Assembly: GCA_017504335.1 (NCBI GenBank)
Contig: JAFVRI010000250.1
Span: forward strand, 1-15,064
DNA: 15,064 nt
Reading direction: 5' to 3'
Source of the DNA: Clostridia bacterium
GTDB taxonomy: Bacteria > Bacillota > Clostridia > Oscillospirales > CAG-272
Shown: in pieces, positions 1 to 6,314 of the stretch
How the letters are laid out: every line of letters starts with the position of its first letter
Position numbering within the stretch: position 1 is the first letter of the stretch
Translations under genes and position numbers: made by a program
The notes under the pieces: model-generated
The model's input: the letters and a program-made list of their open reading frames with translations, nothing else
Database searches by the model: none
Told to the model about the DNA's origin: nothing

Positions 1-19
1 ATCAGAAGGAGAGTTCTTT

Positions 20-910
20 ATGAAAGTATTAAATTTTGGTTCTTTGAACATCGACTACGTTTACCGTGTCCACCACTTTGTACGTGCCGGAGAAACCATT
101 GCCTCTCAATCCATGGAGACCTTTTGCGGTGAAAAGGGATTGAATCAATCCGTGGCATTTGCCAAGGCGGGGGCACAGGTATTCCACGCAGGCGCCATCG
201 GTACAGAGGGAACCATGCTCACCGATATGCTGGCTGCCTCTGGCGCGGATGTTTCCTTTGTCCGTACCCTGCAGGGCATCCCCTCGGGACATGCCATCAT
301 TCAGGTCAACGATGAAGGCGAAAACTGCATCATGCTATGCGGCGGTGCCAACCAAACACAGGATGAATCCTTTGTGGACGAGGTGCTTTCGCATTTTAAT
401 GCGGGTGATCTTCTGATGCTTCAGAATGAGATCAATGCCCCTGCCACCATCGCAAAGAAAGCCAAGGATCGCGGCTTGCTTGTGGCGCTGAATCCTTCTC
501 CCATGAACGATGCTATTACCGAGGAGCTTCTCTCTTACGTAGATTTTCTGATTCTCAACGAAACCGAGGGAAATGAGATCACAGGTAAGGCTTCCGAGGA
601 GGAGATCCTTATGAACCTTCGATCCCGTTATCCTGCCATGAAGATCATTCTGACATTGGGTAGCCGCGGTGCTCTCTACGAGGATGGAGCCAATCGAGCC
701 ACACAAGGGATTTTCAAGGTCACTGCGGTTGACACCACTGCCGCGGGCGATACCTTTACGGGATATTTCTTCTCTTCCCTGCTGAACGGAAAGACTCCCG
801 GAGAATCCCTTCGAATCGCCTCTGCCGCATCTGCCCTTGCGGTCTCCCGTATGGGTGCCGCTCCCTCCATTCCTACCATGGATGAAGTACAAGCATTTCT
901 TTCAAAATAA
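20..910 (+). CDS. Ribokinase-like PfkB family carbohydrate kinase
   Basis: This 296-residue cytosolic kinase probably phosphorylates a sugar (ribose or a related pentose or nucleoside) with ATP. The PfkB signature is complete. The N-terminal substrate motif GEKGLNQSVA (about 37-46) matches the ribokinase pattern GGKGANQAVA. LNPSP (157-161) and LNETE (179-183) are typical of ribokinases. The C-terminal motif DTTAAGDTF (238-246) supplies the anion hole and catalytic base Asp244. The ending GAAPSIPTMDEV is also ribokinase-like, and the length is normal for the family. A strong Shine-Dalgarno (AAGGAG, 6-11) sits 8 bases before the ATG. The stop is 14 bases before the esterase start, so the two are co-transcribed. 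The family is certain; ribose specificity cannot be read from sequence, so I give no symbol. Any promoter lies outside the window. Confidence 0.93.
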   Translation: MKVLNFGSLNIDYVYRVHHFVRAGETIASQSMETFCGEKGLNQSVAFAKAGAQVFHAGAIGTEGTMLTDMLAASGADVSFVRTLQGIPSGHAIIQVNDEGENCIMLCGGANQTQDESFVDEVLSHFNAGDLLMLQNEINAPATIAKKAKDRGLLVALNPSPMNDAITEELLSYVDFLILNETEGNEITGKASEEEILMNLRSRYPAMKIILTLGSRGALYEDGANRATQGIFKVTAVDTTAAGDTFTGYFFSSLLNGKTPGESLRIASAASALAVSRMGAAPSIPTMDEVQAFLSK

Positions 911-924
911 AAGGAGATTGAATT

Positions 925-1887
925 ATGCCGACCATTGACATGCCCCTTGAAAAGCTACATCAGTATCAAGGAAGAAACCCGCGCCCCGCTGATTTTGATG
1001 AATTCTGGGAAACTGCCCTTGCGGAAATGAGAGCCACCGACCCGAAGGTGGAGCTGGTCCCCGTGGACCTTCCTTCCAAGATTGTAGATTTCTACGATCT
1101 GTATTTCACAGGCACCAAGGGCGCAAGGATCCACGCAAAGCTTGCGAAGCCGAAGAATATCAAAGGAAAAGCCCCCGCAATTCTGAAATTTCACGGCTTA
1201 AGCGGTAATGCAGGCAGCTTTCGTGACCTGATCTGCTATGCTGCGGAAGGATTCATCGTCGCATCCATGGACTGCCGTGGACAGGGCGGCTTCTCTGAGG
1301 ATATGGGACAGCCCAACGGCACAACTCATACTACCCAGTTCGTCCGAGGACTGGACGGAGATCCGCAGGATCTTCACTACCGTGACGTATTTCTGGACAC
1401 CGCCATGCTTGCCCGCATTATCATGGATATGGACGACGTGGACGAGACCCGTGTTGCCGCCAAGGGAGGCTCTCAGGGCGGTGCGCTGACCATTGCCTGT
1501 GCGGCGTTGGAGCCTCGTATTGCGCTTGCGCTTCCTACCTACCCCTATCTTTCTGACTATAAGAGAGTCTGGGAAATGGATCTGGCTAAGGGTGCATATG
1601 AAGGACTTCGATACTATTTCCGCCATTTTGACCCCCGTCATGAACGGGAGGAGGAGATCTTCACCAATCTCGGATACATTGATATCCAGTTTCTCGCCCC
1701 CCGCATCAAGGCAAAGGTTATTATGTCAACGGGACTGATGGACACCACCTGTCCCCCCTCCACCCAATTTGCCGCCTTCAACAAAATGAACACCGAAAAG
1801 GTATCCATCATCTATCCCGACTTCGGACATGAATCTTTGGAGGGACAGTCCGATCTGGAAATGAGATACCTCAGCGAATTGCTTTGA
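925..1887 (+). CDS. CE7 family acetyl-xylan esterase / cephalosporin-C deacetylase
   Basis: This alpha/beta hydrolase has 320 residues, the usual size for carbohydrate esterase family 7, whose members remove acetyl groups from xylo-oligosaccharides and from cephalosporin C. The CE7 signatures are all visible: RGQ at 118-120, the nucleophile elbow GGSQGG with Ser183, the acid Asp273 in GLMDTTCPPS, and His302 in GHE. The oxyanion region HGLSG is at 90-94. There is no signal peptide, as expected for CE7 enzymes that deacetylate imported oligosaccharides in the cytosol. A good Shine-Dalgarno (AAGGAG, 911-916) precedes the ATG by 8 bases. Its position behind a sugar kinase suggests that both serve degradation of acetylated plant sugars (inference). 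The natural substrate is not determined by the sequence. Confidence 0.93.
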   Translation: MPTIDMPLEKLHQYQGRNPRPADFDEFWETALAEMRATDPKVELVPVDLPSKIVDFYDLYFTGTKGARIHAKLAKPKNIKGKAPAILKFHGLSGNAGSFRDLICYAAEGFIVASMDCRGQGGFSEDMGQPNGTTHTTQFVRGLDGDPQDLHYRDVFLDTAMLARIIMDMDDVDETRVAAKGGSQGGALTIACAALEPRIALALPTYPYLSDYKRVWEMDLAKGAYEGLRYYFRHFDPRHEREEEIFTNLGYIDIQFLAPRIKAKVIMSTGLMDTTCPPSTQFAAFNKMNTEKVSIIYPDFGHESLEGQSDLEMRYLSELL

Positions 1888-2963
1888 TGAAACCAATGCC
1901 CGAAAAAAACAATCCGCTTTCCGTTCACTTGGTCTCTCCCTTGGTGCAATGGTATCGGCAGATCCGCCGTTCCCTTCCTTGGCGAGAGGATAAAGACCCT
2001 TATAAAATATGGATCTCCGAGATCATGCTCCAACAAACACGGATCGAGGCGGTGATTCCTTATTACCACCGATTCCTTGCGGAATTGCCCACACCGACAG
2101 CCCTTGCCGAGGTGGACGATGACCGCCTCATGAAGCTGTGGGAAGGACTTGGCTATTACAGCCGCGCAAGAAATCTCAAGGCGGCAGCAAAGGAGATTGT
2201 CTCCACGCATGGTGGTTCCCTGCCCGCCGATTATGCGTCGCTTCGTGCCCTCAAGGGCATCGGCGATTATACGGCAGGTGCCATCGCGTCCATTGCCTTC
2301 GGACTTTCCGAGCCCGCAGTAGACGGAAACGTGCTTCGCGTGCTCATGAGAGTGACGGGCAGAGAGGACGATATTGCTCTTGCAGCCACAAAAAAGAATG
2401 TGACCGAATGGCTTCGCGCCATTTATCCGTCCGGCGCGGATGCGGGAGATCTAACCGAGGGACTGATGGAGCTGGGAGAACGAGTCTGCATTCCCGCAGG
2501 CATTCCCAAATGCGCCGAATGTCCGTTGCGCGATCAATGTGCCGCATACCCCCATGATCTTTGGCAAACTCTGCCGAAGAAAAGCCCAAAAAAGGAAAAA
2601 AGAACCGAGGATTATACGGTCCTTCTTCTGACCTGCCAAGGGAAGGTCGCCCTATGCAAACGCCCCGATTCGGGACTTTTAGCGGGGCTTTGGGAATTTC
2701 CCAATCTTTCGGGAACCCTTTCCGAGAAAGAGGTTCTGAAGCGACTTACCGATCAAGGACTATCCCCTAAGGGAATCCACTCCACAGTAAATGCCTCTCA
2801 TATTTTTACCCATATCGTATGGCAAATGAAGGGATTCTCTGTGGAATGTGAATCTCCCTCCGAGGATTATACATGGGTCACACCCGAAGAGCTTCGTGAC
2901 GACTACGCAATCCCCACCGCATTCAAAGCCTATCAAGCATATTTTCTAAAGGAAAACGGATGA
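1887..2963 (+). CDS. mutY: A/G-specific adenine DNA glycosylase MutY
   Basis: MutY removes adenine mispaired with 8-oxoguanine or guanine in base excision repair. The 358-residue protein has the full bipartite architecture. In the catalytic domain, Glu45 lies in WISEIMLQQTR, the helix-hairpin-helix is LKGIGDYTAG (122-131), and the catalytic Asp146 lies in VDGN. A 4Fe-4S cluster uses Cys201, 209, 212 and 218; the first spacing is seven residues, where six is common in enterobacterial MutY. The NUDIX-like C-terminal domain that recognises 8-oxoG shows GLLAGLWEFPNL (263-274) and the HIFTH motif (305-309). I chose the ATG at 1887, which overlaps the esterase stop by one base (TGATG) and implies translational coupling. 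An in-frame TTG at 1884 and an ATG at 1896 are alternatives. No clear Shine-Dalgarno is present, consistent with coupling. The last codons lie inside the terminator stem. Confidence 0.96.
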   Translation: MKPMPEKNNPLSVHLVSPLVQWYRQIRRSLPWREDKDPYKIWISEIMLQQTRIEAVIPYYHRFLAELPTPTALAEVDDDRLMKLWEGLGYYSRARNLKAAAKEIVSTHGGSLPADYASLRALKGIGDYTAGAIASIAFGLSEPAVDGNVLRVLMRVTGREDDIALAATKKNVTEWLRAIYPSGADAGDLTEGLMELGERVCIPAGIPKCAECPLRDQCAAYPHDLWQTLPKKSPKKEKRTEDYTVLLLTCQGKVALCKRPDSGLLAGLWEFPNLSGTLSEKEVLKRLTDQGLSPKGIHSTVNASHIFTHIVWQMKGFSVECESPSEDYTWVTPEELRDDYAIPTAFKAYQAYFLKENG

Positions 2964-2984
2964 CCGATCGGTCATCCGTTTTTT
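2953..2984. terminator. Bidirectional rho-independent terminator between mutY and nrdR
   Basis: A perfect inverted repeat pairs CGGATGACC (2957-2965) with GGTCATCCG (2970-2978) around a GATC centre. On the + strand it is followed by six T (2979-2984), which ends the mutY operon. Read on the - strand the same stem is followed by four T (the A run at 2953-2956), which serves nrdR, whose stop is two bases to the right. The left arm contains the last MutY codons and its TGA stop. The + direction looks strong and the - direction moderate. Confidence 0.88.
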
Positions 2985-2985
2985 C

Positions 2986-3429
2986 TTACTTTTTCTTCAG
3001 TTGCTTCAATTCCTTCAAGAAGGTTTCGATATCCTTAAACTCGCGGTAGACCGAAGCAAAGCGGACGTAGGCAACCTCGTCCTTTTCCTTCAGATGCCGC
3101 ATAACGATCTCGCCGATTTCGGTGGTCGTAATTTCGTGAACCAAGGAATTTTTTATTTCGTTCTCGATCTCCGTCGCAATTTCTTCCGCGTTCACGGGAC
3201 GCTTTTGGCACGCCTTCAAAAGCCCCGACAAAAGCTTATTGCGGTCAAACAGCTCTTTGGCTCCGTTCTTTTTGAGTACGATGATCTGTTCTGTTTCCAC
3301 GATCTCAAAGGTAGTAAATCGTTTTTGACACGCCTTGCACTCTCTTCTTCGACGAATGCTGTATCCTTCCTCAACAGGTCGGGAATCAATTACCTTACTA
3401 TCTGCAACTCCACAAGCAGGACACTTCAT
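2986..3429 (-). CDS. nrdR: Transcriptional repressor NrdR
   Basis: NrdR is a zinc- and nucleotide-binding repressor of ribonucleotide reductase genes; it senses ATP/dATP through an ATP-cone domain. The 147-residue length is typical. The N-terminal zinc ribbon has Cys3, Cys6, Cys31 and Cys34 (CPAC and CKAC), with the family sequence DSRPVEEGYSIRRRRECKAC between. The ATP-cone spans about residues 49-138, beginning VLKKNGAKELFDRNKL and containing VAYVRFASVYREF. The C-terminus is lysine-rich. The gene is monocistronic, with a predicted promoter at 3484-3512 and the shared terminator just past its stop. I saw no obvious NrdR box and no ribonucleotide reductase gene in the window, so it acts on targets elsewhere. 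There is no ordinary Shine-Dalgarno close to the ATG; see the leader hairpin entry. Confidence 0.97.
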   Translation of the reverse strand: MKCPACGVADSKVIDSRPVEEGYSIRRRRECKACQKRFTTFEIVETEQIIVLKKNGAKELFDRNKLLSGLLKACQKRPVNAEEIATEIENEIKNSLVHEITTTEIGEIVMRHLKEKDEVAYVRFASVYREFKDIETFLKELKQLKKK

Positions 3430-3440
3430 TTTTCTGTTTT

Positions 3441-3466
3441 CTGTCAGAATCTGACAGCCTTTCCCT
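3441..3466 (-). promoter_or_regulatory. nrdR leader hairpin between a distant Shine-Dalgarno and the start codon
   Basis: On the - strand the purine-rich AGGGAAAGG (3466-3458) is the only good ribosome-binding sequence, but it lies 28 bases before the nrdR ATG. Between them is a perfect inverted repeat with arms CTGTCAGA (3441-3448) and TCTGACAG (3450-3457) around one base. If it folds, the effective spacing falls to about 11 bases, giving a structure-bridged ribosome-binding site. The symmetry would also suit a protein operator. The repeat is seen directly; its function is inferred. Confidence 0.5.
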
Positions 3467-3483
3467 ATAAAACTCTTACCTAT

Positions 3484-3512
3484 ATTTTATCACAAAACCC
3501 TTGATTTGTAAA
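3484..3512 (-). promoter_or_regulatory. Predicted sigma-A-type promoter of nrdR
   Basis: On the - strand TTTACA (3512-3507, -35) and TAAAAT (3489-3484, -10) are separated by exactly 17 bases. Transcription would start near 3477, giving a leader of about 45-50 bases that contains the hairpin at 3441-3457. The elements deviate by one or two bases from TTGACA and TATAAT. Confidence 0.6.
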
Positions 3513-3521
3513 GGTTTTTCC

Positions 3522-5183
3522 TTAATTTTCTGTCTCTATCGATTTCTCGCAAAGCGTCCGAGCCTTCTTTAATGCTTCATCAATATTCTCCATGAAGTTT
3601 TCCGCGCCTACCGCGTCATAGAAACCCGATCGCTTCATGACCGCCAGGGGCTGCTCATTGACATGAGAAATCAACAGCTTCATATTTCTCGAACGGCAGG
3701 TATGCACAAGCTCCATCAAGCTTTCCACAGCGGCTCCGTCCAAGGAAGGTACGTTCCGCATACGAAGGATCATCACACGGTCACCGTCCTTCATAGGAAA
3801 ATGGAATTTATCGGCAGAAGCAAAGAACATCGGTCCGTTCAATTCAAACACGGCAACACGGTCGGGGATCGATTTGAGCCGTCCGCCATCGCTCTCGGAA
3901 CGCTCATCCGCCGCTGTCCAGGGACGGATATTGGTCACATCGATCATTTTCTTGATAAAGAGAATCGCCGCCAGCAAAAGACCTACGGCAATGGCAACCA
4001 CCAAGTCGAAGATCACGGTGAGAAGGAAGGTCAGCACCAGCACAAGAATGTCGCTGAGAGGTGCCGTTTTGCAGATCTTGACAAAATGTCTCCATTCGCT
4101 CATATTATAAGCGACCATAAAGAGGATCGCGGCAATGGTTGGCATGGGGATCCATGCGGCGTAGGGCATGAGAAGAACCAGGACCAGCAAAAGGACCAGC
4201 GCATGAACGATTCCCGCAATGGGAGTCCGTCCGCCATTCTTTACGTTTGCCGCGGTACGGGCAATGGCACCGGTAGCGGGAATACCGCCAAAGAGAGAGG
4301 AGCAGATGTTTCCGGCTCCCTGCGCGATCAGCTCGGTGTTGGAGTTGTGGCGATCGCCGATCATTCCGTCCGAAACCACACAGGAAAGCAGTGATTCGAT
4401 CGCCGCAAGAATGGCAATGGTAAAGGCATCGGGCAACAGGGTCTTGACCGTCTCAAAGCTGAATTTTGGAAATTCAAAGGGAGGCAAGCTTCTGGGAATC
4501 TCGAAAAGATCACCGATGGTATTGACCTCCATCGGCAAAAGCTTCACCATCAAAATTCCCGCAACGACTGCTAGAAGAGACGGAGGAATCCGCTTGTTGA
4601 TCTTCGGCCAGACAATCAGGATCGCCAGGCATACCGCACCAACAAGGATTGCTTGCCAGTTCAAAGTGGTAATGCTCTTTCCGATTGCCGTTACCTTTTC
4701 TACGGTCTCCACCGCGTGTGTACCGGGAGCAAAGGTCAATCCCATAAAATCCTTGATCTGTCCAATGATAATGGTCACGGCAATTCCCGCGGTAAATCCC
4801 GTGGTTATGGTATAAGGAATAAATTTGATGAGAGAGCCAAAGCGGCAAATTCCCATGAGAATCAGGATCACGCCCGCCATCAACGTGGCGACGGCAAGTC
4901 CCGACATTCCATGTGTTGCCACAATTCCCGCAACAATGGTTGCAAAGGCAGCGGTCGGTCCCGAGATATTGACTCGGCTACCGCCCAACAACGCGATAAC
5001 AAGTCCCGCCACGATTGCGGTATAAAGACCGCGCTCGGGTGTTACACCCGATGCAATGGCAAGGGCAATCGAAAGAGGCAGCGCAATAATGGCAACAATC
5101 AGACCCGCAATCAAGTCGTTGATCAGCTTTTTGCCGCTGTAATCCTTCATCGAAGTAATAAGTTTGGGTTGAAACAGTTTCAT
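3522..5183 (-). CDS. SulP family inorganic anion transporter with C-terminal STAS domain
   Basis: This 553-residue membrane protein belongs to the SulP (SLC26-like) family, which moves sulfate, bicarbonate, dicarboxylates or other anions. Hydrophobic segments fill about residues 20-410. The family core is clear: ISGPTAAFATIV (74-85) and a conserved stretch around 272-322 with GDRHNSNTELIAQGAGN, GGIPATGAIARTAANV and GGRTPIAG. The C-terminal STAS domain runs about 440-545 (VAVFELNGPMFFASAD, then PSLDGAAVESL). The frame is open further upstream (to 5264), but I use the ATG at 5183. It has a Shine-Dalgarno (AGGAAA) about 9 bases upstream, and a strong promoter at 5226-5254 lies inside the longer reading. 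The actual anion is not predictable from sequence. The gene has its own promoter and is separated from the lipoprotein cluster by a terminator. Confidence 0.94.
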   Translation of the reverse strand: MKLFQPKLITSMKDYSGKKLINDLIAGLIVAIIALPLSIALAIASGVTPERGLYTAIVAGLVIALLGGSRVNISGPTAAFATIVAGIVATHGMSGLAVATLMAGVILILMGICRFGSLIKFIPYTITTGFTAGIAVTIIIGQIKDFMGLTFAPGTHAVETVEKVTAIGKSITTLNWQAILVGAVCLAILIVWPKINKRIPPSLLAVVAGILMVKLLPMEVNTIGDLFEIPRSLPPFEFPKFSFETVKTLLPDAFTIAILAAIESLLSCVVSDGMIGDRHNSNTELIAQGAGNICSSLFGGIPATGAIARTAANVKNGGRTPIAGIVHALVLLLVLVLLMPYAAWIPMPTIAAILFMVAYNMSEWRHFVKICKTAPLSDILVLVLTFLLTVIFDLVVAIAVGLLLAAILFIKKMIDVTNIRPWTAADERSESDGGRLKSIPDRVAVFELNGPMFFASADKFHFPMKDGDRVMILRMRNVPSLDGAAVESLMELVHTCRSRNMKLLISHVNEQPLAVMKRSGFYDAVGAENFMENIDEALKKARTLCEKSIETEN

Positions 5184-5225
5184 AACGTCTTTTCCTTTCC
5201 GAGGATTGTTCCATTCAACCTGTCT

Positions 5226-5254
5226 ATTATACAACGGTTTATCGAAAAATGCAA
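5226..5254 (-). promoter_or_regulatory. Near-consensus sigma-A promoter of the SulP gene
   Basis: On the - strand a -35 of TTGCAT (5254-5249) and a perfect -10 of TATAAT (5231-5226) are spaced by 17 bases. Transcription should start around 5219, leaving a leader of about 35 bases before the ATG at 5183. It also rules out the longer upstream start of the SulP reading frame. Confidence 0.82.
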
Positions 5255-5263
5255 GAGGTTTCA

Positions 5264-5306
5264 CAAAAAAAGAAATCAGGCTATCCTGTTTTCAAGGATA
5301 GCCTGA
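5264..5306 (-). terminator. Rho-independent terminator of the MBL/lipoprotein cluster
   Basis: Arms TCAGGCTATCCT (5276-5287) and AGGATAGCCTGA (5295-5306) form a perfect 12-bp stem with a seven-base loop. On the - strand the stem is followed by a T-rich run (complement of the A-rich 5264-5275). It begins five bases past the stop of the pentapeptide-repeat lipoprotein, so it ends the cluster before the SulP promoter. Confidence 0.9.
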
Positions 5307-5311
5307 CAGTC

Positions 5312-6064
5312 TCAATACAGTTTGGTTCCACCCGGAAGCTTGGGAATATCGTCAAAGAAGGTCTCCCAATAGATGGGATCGGTTTCTGTTTCGGTTTCCT
5401 CAGAATCGACGATCGGTGGATTATAATCCTCCCCGTCGAAATCACCCTCGAATTCCGTGTCGGTCTCGGACTCCGATTCGGATTCTTGTTCGTAATCCGA
5501 TCCGTTCTCCGAATCGCTGGTCTCGGGAGTATTTGTCTCGGGCTTATTCGTCTCGGGAGTATTTGTCCCGGGAGTATTTGTCTCGGGCTTATTCGTCTCG
5601 GGAGTATTTGTCCCGGGCTTATTCATCTCGGGAGTATTTGTCCCGGGAGTATTTGTCTCGGGCTTATTCGTCCCGGGAGTATTTGTCTCGGGCTTATTCG
5701 TCTCGGGCTTATTCGTCTCGGGAGTATTTGTCTCGGGAACATTCGTCTCGGGAGTATTTGTCTCGGGAGTATTTGTCTCTGGAACATTCGTCTCGGGAGT
5801 ATTTGTCTCTGGAACATTTGTCTCGGGAACATTCGTCTCGGGAACATTCGTCTCGGGAACATTCGTCTCGGGAACATTTGTCTCGGGAATATTTGTCTCG
5901 GGAATATTTGTCTCGGGAACATTCGTCTCGGGAACATTCGTCTCGGGAACATTCGTCTCGGGCGTATTTATCTCGAGCTCTACAGTCATGGAATCACACG
6001 AGCAGAACAGGAGCAACAACAACGCCATTGAGAGAACCAAAGGCAGATAGATATATCGCTTCAT
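5312..6064 (-). CDS. Pentapeptide-repeat acidic lipoprotein, function unknown
   Basis: I do not recognise a characterised family for this protein. It has 250 residues in three parts. A lipoprotein-type signal (MKRYIYLPLVLS...) ends in FCSC, with Cys23 the probable lipidated residue. Residues 33-182 are 30 uninterrupted pentapeptides of consensus N-x-P-E-T, where x is V, I, T or K. A strongly acidic Ser/Glu/Asp tail follows, ending in the only non-repetitive segment (IYWETFFDDIPKLPGGTKLY, about 231-250). The Thr/Pro-rich repeat resembles an extended wall-spanning stalk and could be O-glycosylated (inference). I start at the ATG at 6064, which directly precedes a lipoprotein signal and has a GAGAAAGG-type ribosome site; the open frame extends to 6133 but would bury the signal. 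It begins 16 bases after the preceding lipoprotein stop and is the last gene of the cluster. Confidence 0.8.
   Translation of the reverse strand: MKRYIYLPLVLSMALLLLLFCSCDSMTVELEINTPETNVPETNVPETNVPETNIPETNIPETNVPETNVPETNVPETNVPETNVPETNTPETNVPETNTPETNTPETNVPETNTPETNKPETNKPETNTPGTNKPETNTPGTNTPEMNKPGTNTPETNKPETNTPGTNTPETNKPETNTPETSDSENGSDYEQESESESETDTEFEGDFDGEDYNPPIVDSEETETETDPIYWETFFDDIPKLPGGTKLY
5519..5968 (-). repeat. Tandem repeat: 30 units of 15 bp (NxPET-coding)
   Basis: Thirty contiguous 15-bp units (read as tctcgggagtatttg and variants on the + strand) encode the N-x-P-E-T repeats. The variants are zoned: V and I types in the N-terminal half (5968 side), K, T and NTPGT types in the C-terminal half. 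This points to local segmental duplication. Few bases vary within units, indicating recent expansion. Because the unit is a multiple of three, copy-number change would not shift the frame, and all other frames stay open too, giving spurious antisense ORFs. Confidence 0.97.
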
Positions 6065-6080
6065 AAAAAAGCCTTTCTCT

Positions 6081-6314
6081 TTAATAATTATCGGGAGCTG
6101 CGCCTGCAAGACGGCTATCCCAATATTCTTCATTTTCCGTCAGCTTCGGATCTTCGCTTGGGCTCATGATTCGATCAGAATCGGTTTCCGTTTCGATCTG
6201 CGCATCCGATTCTGTGCTCGAATCATCCGATACTCCCGCTTCATCATCTGCTCCACAGGAGCAGATGATGAGTGCAAGGATCAAGATACATACAATACAG
6301 AAAATACGTTTCAT
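6081..6314 (-). CDS. Small acidic lipoprotein, function unknown
   Basis: The 77-residue product begins with a hydrophobic signal (MKRIFCIVCILILALIICSC). Cys20 in the sequence ICSC is the probable lipidation site, with -1 Ser acceptable and -2 Cys unusual. The mature part is about 57 residues, acidic and Ser/Thr-rich (ETETDSD near the middle), ending in EEYWDSRLAGAAPDNY. The start codon overlaps the stop of the upstream MBL lipoprotein as ATGA, with an AAAGGA ribosome site inside the upstream gene, so it is translationally coupled. The stop is 16 bases before the pentapeptide-repeat lipoprotein. Both small lipoproteins share the CSC signal ending, an ETET-type acidic stretch and a C-terminal YW[E/D]...Y tail, so they may be diverged relatives. 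The coding call rests on the overlap, the signal and the ribosome site; the function is unknown. Confidence 0.75.
   Translation of the reverse strand: MKRIFCIVCILILALIICSCGADDEAGVSDDSSTESDAQIETETDSDRIMSPSEDPKLTENEEYWDSRLAGAAPDNY

Noticed and set aside
3494..3518. Weak hairpin (AAAACC/GGTTTT) as SulP terminator
   Set aside because: The stem is only 6 bp with a mismatch, has no proper T-run on the - strand and overlaps the nrdR promoter; SulP may read through into nrdR.
5184..5264. Longer N-terminus for the SulP transporter
   Set aside because: A near-consensus promoter lies within this stretch and the ATG at 5183 has a good Shine-Dalgarno.
5519..5968. Possible CRISPR array
   Set aside because: The units are contiguous 15-bp repeats with no spacers and they encode a continuous pentapeptide.
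5249..6031. + strand open frame of LGSICLG-type repeats
   Set aside because: It is the antisense of the 15-bp tandem repeat, which is open in several frames; no ribosome site or signal supports it.
6065..6133. Upstream start of the pentapeptide lipoprotein at 6133
   Set aside because: It overlaps the 77-residue gene and would bury the signal peptide that begins at 6064.
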